From Pseudomaricurvus sp033283175 (GTDB lineage: Bacteria; Pseudomonadota; Gammaproteobacteria; Pseudomonadales; Cellvibrionaceae): a stretch of 64,000 nt of DNA. The stretch spans positions 744,001 to 808,000 of the forward strand of contig JAWMQM010000002.1 in the NCBI GenBank assembly GCA_033283175.1. Reading direction: 5' to 3'. Of this stretch, positions 27,008 to 34,814 are shown piece after piece (within the stretch, counting starts at the first letter, position 1; every line of letters begins with the position of its first letter). The notes below the pieces were generated by a model. That model saw only the letters and a program-made list of their open reading frames with translations, did no database searches and was not told the DNA's origin. The translations under genes and the position numbers were made by a program.

Positions 27008-27256
27008 TTCGCCCCCATTTTGATTGTCTGCATTCCCTGGCGTCGTCCCCCGGTTAAAACCCGACGGTGACACCTGTGGCTGTAACCTGCTATCCGGGAT
27101 AACTCAATAATCGATACTACCTTTATTAACGGCCAGCTGCAGCGCCGGAGTCACAATCCGCTGCTAAGGTCCTGCGCCGACGATGGCCGCCTGATGAAAC
27201 CGCGCCGCGCCCACAGCCGAACCAACTGTCAGCAATAACGTCGCCACTATCCCCTA
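27008..27256. other. Spacer upstream of fadD
   Basis: A 250-nt spacer that must contain the fadD promoter. I do not see a well-spaced -35/-10 pair or a PsrA-type operator. No coding signal. Confidence 0.35.
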
Positions 27257-27292
27257 AACACAAACCGCGTACTGCAGAGTACGCGGTTTGTG
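27257..27292 (-). terminator. Terminator of the acyl-CoA dehydrogenase gene
   Basis: A perfect 16-bp stem (27257-27272 with 27277-27292) with loop GCAG, starting 10 nt after the dehydrogenase stop codon. On the minus strand it is followed by TTTAGG, a short U-run. Very strong hairpin that should isolate this gene from fadD. Confidence 0.8.
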
Positions 27293-27301
27293 TGAGCGCT
27301 A

Positions 27302-29086
27302 TCAGAATGCGAAAGCGTCGTCGTCCATCTCCATCAACGACGCAGCACCGGCCTTGATAGTTTCTGCCAGACCGGCAGTACGCGGCAGTATGCGGGCAAA
27401 ATAGAAATTGGCGGTGCGAATCTTGGCGGTGTAGAAAGCGCTGTCACCACGCCCTTCATCCAGAGCCTGCTGTGCCTTCTGCGCAGCCATCGCCCACAGG
27501 TAGCCCAGCACAAAGTATCCGGAGTACATCAGGTAATCGACGGACGCGGCCCCCACTTCATCGGGGTTTTCCAGCGCCAGCATACCCACATGCATGGTCA
27601 GCTCGCCCAGCTGCTGGTTTACTTTCGCCAGTGCTTCCACATGGGGCGAGCCTTCATTGGCCTTGCAGAACTTGTGCACCTCTTTGGTAAAGGGCTTCAT
27701 AATCTCGCCCTGACTCATGAGCACCTTGCGCCCCAGCAGATCCAGGGCCTGCACACCGGTGGTGCCCTCGTAGATCATGGCGATACGCGCATCCCGTACA
27801 TTCTGCTCCACGCCCCACTCGGCGATATAGCCGTGGCCGCCGAAACACTGCATACCCAGGTTGGCGGACTCAAAACCGGCCTCAGTGAGGAAAGCCTTGG
27901 CAATCGGCGTCAGGTAAGAGAGTTTGCCATCTGCTTCCTTGCTGGCGGCTTCATCCCCATCGGCAACAATATCCACCAGCTTGCCGCAGTAGGCGAGCAG
28001 CATACGGCCGCCTTCAGCAATGGCTTTCTGGGTCAACAGCATACGGCGCACGTCCGGGTGCACAATAATGGGGTCTGCAGGGCCATCCGGATTTTTGGGA
28101 CCACTGAGAGAGCGCATCTGCAGGCGCTCCCTGGTGTAGGCCAGCGACTTCTGGAAACCCAGCTCGGCATGGGCCACACCCTGCATGGCGGTGCCCAGGC
28201 GCGCGGTATTCATAAAGGTAAACATGCAGTTGAGGCCGCGGTTGGGAGGACCAATCAGGTAGCCTTTGGCGCCGTCAAAGTTCATCACGCAGGTGGCGGA
28301 GGCCTTGATACCCATTTTGTGCTCGATGGAGCCACAGCTGACCGCGTTGCGCTCTCCCGGGGTACCGTCAGGGTTCACATTGAATTTGGGCACAATAAAG
28401 AGAGAGATACCCTTGGTGCCGGGAGGCGCATCCGGCAGACGCGCCAACACGATATGGATGATATTGTCCGCCATGTCGTGCTCACCGGCGGAGATAAAGA
28501 TCTTGGTGCCGCTGATGGCGTAGGAGCCATCAGCATTGGGGGTAGCCCTGGTACGCAGGATGCCCAGGTCTGTGCCACAGTGAGGCTCGGTAAGGCACAT
28601 GGTGCCAGTCCAGTGACCACTGATCAGTTTCGTCAGGTAGGTCTGCTTCTGCTCTTCGGTACCGTGGGCATCAATGGTATTCATGGCGCCGTGGGAAAGG
28701 CCGGGGTACATGGCCCAGGACCAGTTGGCGGTGCCGGACATCTCATTCACTGCCATCCCCAACGAGGGTGGCAACCCCTGACCGCCATACTCCACATCGT
28801 GGCTGATGGAGGGCCAGCCCGCCTCCACATACTGCTGATAGGCCTCCCTGAAGCCCTTGGGCGTTGCCACCTCACCATCATTCCAGCTGCAGCCTTCAGC
28901 GTCGCCGCTCTGATTGAGGGGCGCCAGTATGTTTTCACAGAACTTGGCGCTCTCTTCCAGGATGGCATTAGCGATCTCGGCACCGGTCTCACCGTAGCTG
29001 GGCAGGCTTTGCCAGTGTTGCTCGTAGTCCAGCAATTCAAACAGGGTGAACTGGGTATCCCGCAGTGGAGCTTTGTAATCTGTCAT
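27302..29086 (-). CDS. Acyl-CoA dehydrogenase (600-residue class)
   Basis: A 594-residue FAD enzyme catalysing the first step of beta-oxidation. The family start YKAPLRDTQFTLFELLD, the FAD/substrate motif CLTEPHCGTDLG (near 165), FGGHGYIAEWGVEQ, and MIYEGTTGVQALDLLGRK containing the catalytic Glu are intact, and the extra C-terminal domain of this class is present. GAGAGG 10 nt before ATG marks the start. The promoter contains a PsrA box, so it should be induced by long-chain fatty acids. Several paralogues usually exist per genome; chain-length preference unknown. Confidence 0.95.
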   Translation of the reverse strand: MTDYKAPLRDTQFTLFELLDYEQHWQSLPSYGETGAEIANAILEESAKFCENILAPLNQSGDAEGCSWNDGEVATPKGFREAYQQYVEAGWPSISHDVEYGGQGLPPSLGMAVNEMSGTANWSWAMYPGLSHGAMNTIDAHGTEEQKQTYLTKLISGHWTGTMCLTEPHCGTDLGILRTRATPNADGSYAISGTKIFISAGEHDMADNIIHIVLARLPDAPPGTKGISLFIVPKFNVNPDGTPGERNAVSCGSIEHKMGIKASATCVMNFDGAKGYLIGPPNRGLNCMFTFMNTARLGTAMQGVAHAELGFQKSLAYTRERLQMRSLSGPKNPDGPADPIIVHPDVRRMLLTQKAIAEGGRMLLAYCGKLVDIVADGDEAASKEADGKLSYLTPIAKAFLTEAGFESANLGMQCFGGHGYIAEWGVEQNVRDARIAMIYEGTTGVQALDLLGRKVLMSQGEIMKPFTKEVHKFCKANEGSPHVEALAKVNQQLGELTMHVGMLALENPDEVGAASVDYLMYSGYFVLGYLWAMAAQKAQQALDEGRGDSAFYTAKIRTANFYFARILPRTAGLAETIKAGAASLMEMDDDAFAF

Positions 29087-29265
29087 CCCGATAACCTCTC
29101 ACAACTCAATTGGAGTGTTGATGGTAAATGTATACGCGATTTGACGTCTGAGGCGCAAAAAATTTCCACTAACCGACGCTATCGCCCTGATGACCGGCAA
29201 CCCCTCTCCTGCATGCTTCCTGGCAGGCCTTGCGCAAAGGGGGTTTAACCGGCCAAACGCGGCCC

Positions 29266-29294
29266 AGTATAACCATTTCAAACGGCCGTTTGAA
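29266..29294 (-). promoter_or_regulatory. Acyl-CoA dehydrogenase promoter
   Basis: Minus-strand -35 TTCAAA (29294-29289) and -10 TATACT (29271-29266), 17-nt spacing. The spacer is almost entirely occupied by the PsrA box, the classical arrangement for repression. It predicts a leader of about 170 nt. Confidence 0.6.
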
Positions 29295-29300
29295 ATGGTT
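29271..29300. promoter_or_regulatory. PsrA operator inside a perfect 30-bp palindrome
   Basis: The core CAAAC-GGCC-GTTTG (29279-29292) is an exact match to the (G/C)AAAC-N4-GTTT(G/C) operator. Symmetry continues outward so that all 30 bases are palindromic, with arms beginning AACCATTT. It overlaps the dehydrogenase promoter. Confidence 0.8.
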
Positions 29301-29335
29301 GATTCAGACTTTTTATCAGCTCCGTGCGTTCCCCG

Positions 29336-29566
29336 TCAGTGATCCGGAGGCTTGCGCAGCAGGCGTCGCAGCAGCTTGATGCCCACGATCAGTGTTGCGG
29401 CCACCAGTACCAGGGCCCCGATGAGCAGCAGACAGGCCAGCAAAATTGAGAGTATCTGGTCAACCGGCACACTCCAGCCCCAAATGGCCAGGGCGATAAA
29501 CGCCAGGCTGGCAACCATAGCCACGCCAAATGCGGGCCGGGACTTACGACGAAAACCAAATAACAT
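29336..29566 (-). CDS. Small two-helix membrane protein
   Basis: A 76-residue protein with two hydrophobic helices (VAMVASLAFIALAIWGW and ILSILLACLLLIGALVLVAA), a basic N-terminus (FRRKSRP) and a basic tail (KLLRRLLRKPPDH), suggesting both ends face the cytoplasm. The ATG at 29566 is preferred, with CAGGT upstream; the longer frame starts inside the HAD gene. No recognised family. It is downstream of the HAD phosphatase on the same strand. Confidence 0.55.
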   Translation of the reverse strand: MLFGFRRKSRPAFGVAMVASLAFIALAIWGWSVPVDQILSILLACLLLIGALVLVAATLIVGIKLLRRLLRKPPDH

Positions 29567-29630
29567 ACCAATACCTGTAGAAACTTTTAATGTGGTCACC
29601 AGGGCAACCGTGAAATGCGCTGGTGCTGCA

Positions 29631-30482
29631 TTAGCGCAGCAGCAGGTGGCGCTCAATCACCAGTGCCACCCCGTCCTCCCATACCGGACGGGTAACCATG
29701 CCGGCAACCGCCTGCACTTCCGGGGCCGCATTGCCCAGCGCCACGCCCAAGCCGGCGCGCTGCAGGAAAATCATATCGGACTGGGCATCACCAAAACTCA
29801 TCACCTCGTCGGCCGACACCCCGTGATAGGCCAGTAAATGGTCAAACGCCTGATGCTTGCAGGCAGCACCGCTGATAACACTGGCAAACAGCCAGTCAGG
29901 CTTGGCGGCCATTTTGGCGTAGGCAAACACCAGCTGCGGAAACTGCTGCTCCAGGGCCAGAAGACGTAACTGCTCTTCGGCATTGTGGGCAGCAAACAGG
30001 ATTTTTATCACCGGAAACTGGCCGCGCAGCGCCAGCAGATCCGTCTCCACTGGCGTCACGCGCAAGTGCTCCGCATGCAGCTGCCCAAGCTCGGTAAGCT
30101 GATCGACGAAGAACTCGTTGAGCCCGCAGACTTCAGTATAGAGTCCCTGCTCGCGGCCACCCTTCACCAGCGCCTGCACTGTGTCGTCATCCAGACTGTG
30201 CAGGGCCAGCACGTCGCCGTCCGGCTCCTGCACCAGGGCGCCGGTATAGAACAGGCCGGCGTCGCGCAACTGCAGCTGCTCTATCAGGAAATCCGCCGCA
30301 AACCGGGGTCGGCCCGAGGCTACCGCGGTGCGAACCCCCGCTTGCCTCAGCGCCAGCACCGCATCCCGCACGCGCTGGCTGTAGTTGCCATCCAGTCCCA
30401 ACAAGGTGCCATCGATATCAAAAAATGCCAGTTTGTAGGGACGGGAGAGCAGCTCATCGCTGCCGGCAGCATCGAACAACAT
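29631..30482 (-). CDS. HAD-superfamily phosphatase (Cof subfamily IIB)
   Basis: A 283-residue Cof-type HAD hydrolase. Motif I FFDIDGTLLG near residue 21, motif II VASGRPRF, motif III Lys in the KMAAKPDWL/KHQAF region, and motif IV FGDAQSDMIFL are present, with the C2b cap between motifs II and III. Such enzymes dephosphorylate small sugar phosphates or cofactor intermediates; the substrate here cannot be told. The ATG at 30482 with ACAGG 9 nt upstream is preferred over a TTG at 30491. Confidence 0.9.
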   Translation of the reverse strand: MLFDAAGSDELLSRPYKLAFFDIDGTLLGLDGNYSQRVRDAVLALRQAGVRTAVASGRPRFAADFLIEQLQLRDAGLFYTGALVQEPDGDVLALHSLDDDTVQALVKGGREQGLYTEVCGLNEFFVDQLTELGQLHAEHLRVTPVETDLLALRGQFPVIKILFAAHNAEEQLRLLALEQQFPQLVFAYAKMAAKPDWLFASVISGAACKHQAFDHLLAYHGVSADEVMSFGDAQSDMIFLQRAGLGVALGNAAPEVQAVAGMVTRPVWEDGVALVIERHLLLR

Positions 30483-30552
30483 CAGTGACAACCTGTGGGA
30501 CGTTGGTTAGGAATTCGGGTTGGGGCCAGGCGCTCGGGGCGGAAGGTAAAGG

Positions 30553-30978
30553 CTAGAGCCGCAGGCGACCTTCGTGACTCCATTCACAGCGGATCTGCAT
30601 ATCGCCAGAGCCCGGCTCATGCCAGTTGCCGGAGGACTCCCAGGTGAAGGTGTGGGTTCCTGAGAGCTCGGTCTCCAGGTGTACTGTGGCGGAAACCCAG
30701 TACATACGACTCAGCAGGCGCTCAAACTGTTCTATCCACTGTTCCCACTCATACTCCACCGCCTGATAGGAAGCACCGAAGTGCATGACCTCGGTCTGGT
30801 AGTTGGACTGATCCACTTCAATGCGCGGGATGGCGAACATCTCCTGGCTGAGAAACGGCCACTCGTCTGCATGGGGCAGACTCAACATCGCTTCACGATT
30901 GGCGCGACGGCGCTCCGCATCACCCTCCCTGAAAGCAACATCCTTGATACAGCCGTAAACGATTGATTCCTGATCCAT
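30553..30978 (-). CDS. Uncharacterised conserved-looking protein
   Basis: A 141-residue acidic soluble protein, Trp/Glu-rich, with no signal peptide or membrane segment. Notable stretches are MDQESIVYGCIKDV at the start, AMLSLPHADEWPFLSQEMFAIPR, and a C-terminal predicted beta-rich part (ATVHLETELSGTHTFTWESSGNW). I do not recognise the family. Codon usage and the near-continuous run with the genes on both sides support a real gene. The ribosome-binding site is weak. Function unknown. Confidence 0.7.
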   Translation of the reverse strand: MDQESIVYGCIKDVAFREGDAERRRANREAMLSLPHADEWPFLSQEMFAIPRIEVDQSNYQTEVMHFGASYQAVEYEWEQWIEQFERLLSRMYWVSATVHLETELSGTHTFTWESSGNWHEPGSGDMQIRCEWSHEGRLRL

Positions 30979-31014
30979 AGAGCTACTCAATCCGCGGAGG
31001 CCTGGCCTCCGTAC

Positions 31015-31617
31015 TCAAAAAAACCACCAGCCGCCCTGCAGCCGCTCTTCGCATTTGACCAGCTGCCGCTGATAGATTGCCGCGCGGGCAGAGACCTTTT
31101 TGGCCACCGATTGCAGCCAGGGCTTTTTGCGGTAGGTACCACGGTTATACCCCCCATGGCCCTCGTGGTAGGCCAGGTAGAGCCGGTAGGGGTCACTCTT
31201 CGATATCTTACTGCGTTTGTTACTGACATGGCTGTACCAGCCCACAAAATCCACAGCATCGGCAAAATCGTCGCGGTCAGCGCCCCAGCTGCCGGCCTGA
31301 TCCTTATACCAGTCCCAGGTTTCATCCTTGGCCTGGGCAAAGCCGTAAGCGCTGCTTTTGCGCGGACCGGGGAAGATCCACAGGATTTTGGTGCGAGGCG
31401 GTTTGGCCTTGGGCTGAAAACGGGATTCCTGATAGATGATCGCCATCATAATCGGAATAGAGACGCCCCACCGGTCACTGGCTTCACGGGCATCGTCGTA
31501 CCAGCCACTTTTCTCATCAAAGATATCGCAGATGTTATCGATCTGGCGGGGCGGACTGGTCACACAGCCGTTCAACAACACCCCAACCACAACCACCAAC
31601 AGCCACTTTATCCTCAC
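31015..31617 (-). CDS. SLT-domain lytic transglycosylase lipoprotein
   Basis: A 200-residue lipoprotein. GTG at 31617 is preferred because GGGGGA lies 9 nt upstream; it gives MRIKWLLVVVVGVLLNGC, a signal peptide ending in a good lipobox (LLNGC). The SLT domain has the catalytic Glu in IIYQESRFQ, then SSAYGFAQAKDETWDWY and the C-terminal LAYHEGHGGYNRGTY. It probably cleaves murein near the envelope; lipobox +2 residue Val favours outer-membrane sorting. Directly downstream of ligA (21-nt gap) on the same strand. Confidence 0.88.
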   Translation of the reverse strand: MRIKWLLVVVVGVLLNGCVTSPPRQIDNICDIFDEKSGWYDDAREASDRWGVSIPIMMAIIYQESRFQPKAKPPRTKILWIFPGPRKSSAYGFAQAKDETWDWYKDQAGSWGADRDDFADAVDFVGWYSHVSNKRSKISKSDPYRLYLAYHEGHGGYNRGTYRKKPWLQSVAKKVSARAAIYQRQLVKCEERLQGGWWFF

Positions 31618-31638
31618 TGCACAAAATCCCCCATGCAC

Positions 31639-33678
31639 TTAATCTTCATAGACGCCCTGCTCCCTCAGCAGCATCACCAACTGCTCTTCGTCCATGGTCT
31701 CAATACCCAGCTCCCGTGCCTTGACATACTTGGCGTTATTTTCGGCACCGCCTCCCACCACCACACAGTGGGTTTTGGCGGACACGGAGCCCGCCACCTT
31801 GGCGCCAAGGTCCTGCAGCAGTTTCTTCGCCAGATCGCGCTTGATCAGTTCAAAGGAGCCAGTCACCACATAGGTTTTTCCGGCCAGCGGCTCGTGCCGC
31901 TCAGCCACCTCCAGGTCCTGCCAATGCACGCCGCACTCCTGCAAAGCCACAATCGCCTCGCGGGTGTGCTCCTGCTGAAAAAATTCCGCGACAAAGTGCG
32001 CCACCACAGGGCCCACATCAGGTACCTGCTGCAGCTGCTCTTCATCCGCCGCCATCAGTGCCGGCAAGTTGCCGAAGTGCCGTGCCAGTGCCCGCGCCGT
32101 GGCTTCGCCCACCTCGCGGATGCCCAACGCAAACAGAAAACGTTCCAGCGTCGTGGCCTTGCTCTTGCCCAGCGCCGCCACCAGGTTCTGCGCCGACTTC
32201 TCCCCCATCCGTTCCAGGCCCGCGACCTGTTCTGCCTGTAGTCGATAGAGATCGGCAACGGAGTGCACCAACCCCTGGTCCACCATCTGCTCAACCAGCT
32301 TGTCGCCAAGACCATCGATATCCATCGCCTTGCGGGAGGCGAAGTGCTTGATCGCCTCCTTGCGCTGGGCTTCACAGATCAGCCCACCGGTACAGCGTGC
32401 AACCGCTTCACCAGGTACCGACTCCACCGGCGATCCACAGACTGGACAGGCTTCGGGAAACGTAATCACCGAGGCGTCTGGCAGACGTTTTGATTTCACC
32501 ACCGATACCACCTGGGGAATCACATCTCCCGCACGACGGACGACAACCGTGTCTCCCACCAGGACGCCGAGACGCTGGATCTCATCACGGTTATGCAAGG
32601 TGGCATTGGAGACGGTCACACCGCCAACAAACACAGGCTCCAGCCGTGCCACTGGCGTTACTGCGCCAGTGCGCCCCACCTGGAACTCGACACTGAGCAG
32701 CCGTGTCATCTCCTCCTGTGCCGGAAATTTGTAGGCCACAGCCCAGCGCGGTGCGCGCGACACAAACCCGAGCTGCTTCTGCAACGAGAGATCATTAACC
32801 TTGAACACAATGCCATCAATATCGTAGGCCAGCTTGTCACGCTTCTCGCCCAACCGGCGGTAGTAATCCATACAGGCGGAGATGTTTCCGGCCACTGCCA
32901 TTTCCGGGTTGATCTTCAGGCCCCAGCGATTGAGGGCATAGAGCACGTCGGTATGGGTGGTCGGCATATCACCCCCCTCCACCAGCCCCACACTGTAGGC
33001 GCACATCTCCAGCGGACGGGTAGCCGTAATTCGGGAGTCCAGCTGCCGCAGGCTGCCGGCAGCCGCATTGCGGGGATTCACAAAGGGCTTGTCTCCGCGC
33101 TCCCGCGCCGCCTGGTTGAGGCGTTCAAAACCCGCTTTGGGCATATAGATTTCGCCACGCACCTCCAGCACCGGCGGATAGTCATCGCCAATCAAGCGCA
33201 GGGGAATGGAGGGAATGGTGCGCACGTTCTGGGTAATGTCTTCGCCGGTGGACCCATCGCCACGGGTAGCGCCGCGCTCCAGCACGCCATTGCGATAGAG
33301 AATACTGACTGCAATACCATCGAGCTTGGGCTCTGCCGCATAGCTGATCTCGGTGTCGGTTTTCAAACGCTCACGGATACGGCGATCGAAGTCCAGCAGA
33401 TCCTGATCGGCAAAGGCATTGTCGAGGGAGAGCATGGGGATTTCATGCACCACCTGGTCAAACACACTGAGGGGTGCCTCGCCCACACGCTGGGTCGGGG
33501 AATCCGGCGTAATCAGTTGCGGGTGGCTGCGCTCCAGCTGCTGCAGCTGCTGCAACAGGCGGTCATATTCCGCATCGGGAATGGTGGGGTCGTCGAGAAC
33601 GTAGTAGCGGTAGTTGTGATAGTTGAGCTGCTGTCTCAGCGACTCGATTTTTTCCTGCGCTTCCAGGGTGTTGGGCAT
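31639..33678 (-). CDS. ligA: NAD-dependent DNA ligase LigA
   Basis: A 679-residue ligase, normal length. The adenylation domain has the active-site Lys in EPKLDGIAVS (near residue 112). It is followed by the OB fold, a four-Cys zinc finger (CPVCGSP to CTGGLIC), helix-hairpin-helix repeats (GLGDKLVEQM, LALGIREVGE) and a C-terminal BRCT domain (YVVTGSF). It seals nicks in replication and repair. Start at 33678 (MPNTLEAQ) is the family start; 12 further in-frame codons exist upstream. Gene order smc-zipA-ligA is as in Pseudomonas. Confidence 0.98.
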   Translation of the reverse strand: MPNTLEAQEKIESLRQQLNYHNYRYYVLDDPTIPDAEYDRLLQQLQQLERSHPQLITPDSPTQRVGEAPLSVFDQVVHEIPMLSLDNAFADQDLLDFDRRIRERLKTDTEISYAAEPKLDGIAVSILYRNGVLERGATRGDGSTGEDITQNVRTIPSIPLRLIGDDYPPVLEVRGEIYMPKAGFERLNQAARERGDKPFVNPRNAAAGSLRQLDSRITATRPLEMCAYSVGLVEGGDMPTTHTDVLYALNRWGLKINPEMAVAGNISACMDYYRRLGEKRDKLAYDIDGIVFKVNDLSLQKQLGFVSRAPRWAVAYKFPAQEEMTRLLSVEFQVGRTGAVTPVARLEPVFVGGVTVSNATLHNRDEIQRLGVLVGDTVVVRRAGDVIPQVVSVVKSKRLPDASVITFPEACPVCGSPVESVPGEAVARCTGGLICEAQRKEAIKHFASRKAMDIDGLGDKLVEQMVDQGLVHSVADLYRLQAEQVAGLERMGEKSAQNLVAALGKSKATTLERFLFALGIREVGEATARALARHFGNLPALMAADEEQLQQVPDVGPVVAHFVAEFFQQEHTREAIVALQECGVHWQDLEVAERHEPLAGKTYVVTGSFELIKRDLAKKLLQDLGAKVAGSVSAKTHCVVVGGGAENNAKYVKARELGIETMDEEQLVMLLREQGVYED

Positions 33679-33764
33679 CTGCTGTGAATCCGGTTTACTG
33701 CTGCTGGCGCGCACTGCGGGATGGCAAATTCACAGTGCACCACTCTGCCACGTGGCTGACAGGG

Positions 33765-34709
33765 TCAGCCACGAGACAATTGCTTTCTCTCAAAATCGCG
33801 AATGCGCTGGCGGCAATGCTCAATGGTCTGCATGGTCATCACACTGCGCTGCTCGTCTTTCAATTCACCGCCCAGGTTGCTGGCGATGGCTTTGGCGGTA
33901 TCCACCATCAGGTTAAAGGCATCCATACTGCTGGAGCGCATCGGCAGGGTCATAAAAAGACTGACACCGGGCGTCTCAAACTCATCCATCGCAGCGAGAT
34001 CAAATGTACCGGGCACCACCATATTGACCATACTGAACAGCAGCGAGCCCTCGCCGTCTTCATGCTCATGGCGATGGAAAATCTGCATATCGCCGAAACG
34101 CATGCCACTCCGCAATACCACTTCCAAAAGATCCTGGCCCTGAAAGCGCTCGTCACCAACCGACATCACATTGATGATGATCACCTCTTCGGCATCACTT
34201 TCGTCGACGGGCTCATCGTCCGCCTCCTGGTGCTCCGCCGGCACGGGCTCTTCACGAACCACCCGTGGCATACCCACTTCATCGTCCAGGCTGTCGACAT
34301 TGCCCAGCGCCGGCTCAAACTCTTCCTGCTCCCTCAGCTCTGCTTCAGCGATGGCCTGATCCACCGGATCCATCAGCATGGGGACTTCTTCATCCAGGTT
34401 GAGCGAAACCTGTTCGGGAATACGTGATTTGCCCAGGGTTACCTTTGACTTAACGAAGTTTTGTTTCAGGTCTTCGGTGAACTGACGGGCGTCACTGGCA
34501 TCGCGCTGGCGTACCACCCGCGCGCCGCCATTGGGCAGCTCACTACCAAAGGTATCCGGCTCCGGACGATCGTCCACACGTTTGACGTTGCGTGACATTT
34601 TCAGGGAATGACGACGTGTATGACGCATGCGTCGCCAGCCATCCAACAACACCGCAACGATCAACAGTACGATAATTACGGTCAACCACTCTCGCATTGC
34701 GAACTCCAT
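33765..34709 (-). CDS. zipA: Cell division protein ZipA
   Basis: A 314-residue bitopic divisome protein. The N-terminal helix (REWLTVIIVLLIVAVLLDGWRRM) anchors it in the inner membrane, an acidic/proline linker spans about 60-170, and the C-terminal FtsZ-binding domain begins at IIINVMSVGDERFQGQDLL and includes FSMVNMVVPGTFDL and GVSLFMTLP. It tethers FtsZ to the membrane. An ATG at 34697 with GGAG upstream is an alternative start, shortening it by four residues. It lies 105 nt after smc. Confidence 0.95.
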   Translation of the reverse strand: MEFAMREWLTVIIVLLIVAVLLDGWRRMRHTRRHSLKMSRNVKRVDDRPEPDTFGSELPNGGARVVRQRDASDARQFTEDLKQNFVKSKVTLGKSRIPEQVSLNLDEEVPMLMDPVDQAIAEAELREQEEFEPALGNVDSLDDEVGMPRVVREEPVPAEHQEADDEPVDESDAEEVIIINVMSVGDERFQGQDLLEVVLRSGMRFGDMQIFHRHEHEDGEGSLLFSMVNMVVPGTFDLAAMDEFETPGVSLFMTLPMRSSSMDAFNLMVDTAKAIASNLGGELKDEQRSVMTMQTIEHCRQRIRDFERKQLSRG

Positions 34710-34814
34710 TTTCAGTGTTTCTCCTGCCTCTCGCCATGGCGGGCCCGGAGACTACACGGGATTTTGTTTTTCAAAGCCGTGCCGTCCCTGACGGCACCCT
34801 TCTGATTTCTGTTA

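Noticed and set aside
27257..27292. PsrA box (AAACC...GGTTT symmetry) between dehydrogenase and fadD
   Set aside because: The half-sites are too far apart (over 20 nt) and the element sits right after a stop codon, as expected of a terminator.
27590..29248. 552-codon frame antisense to the acyl-CoA dehydrogenase
   Set aside because: Length is due to codon bias of the true gene; His/Gly-rich translation has no family resemblance.
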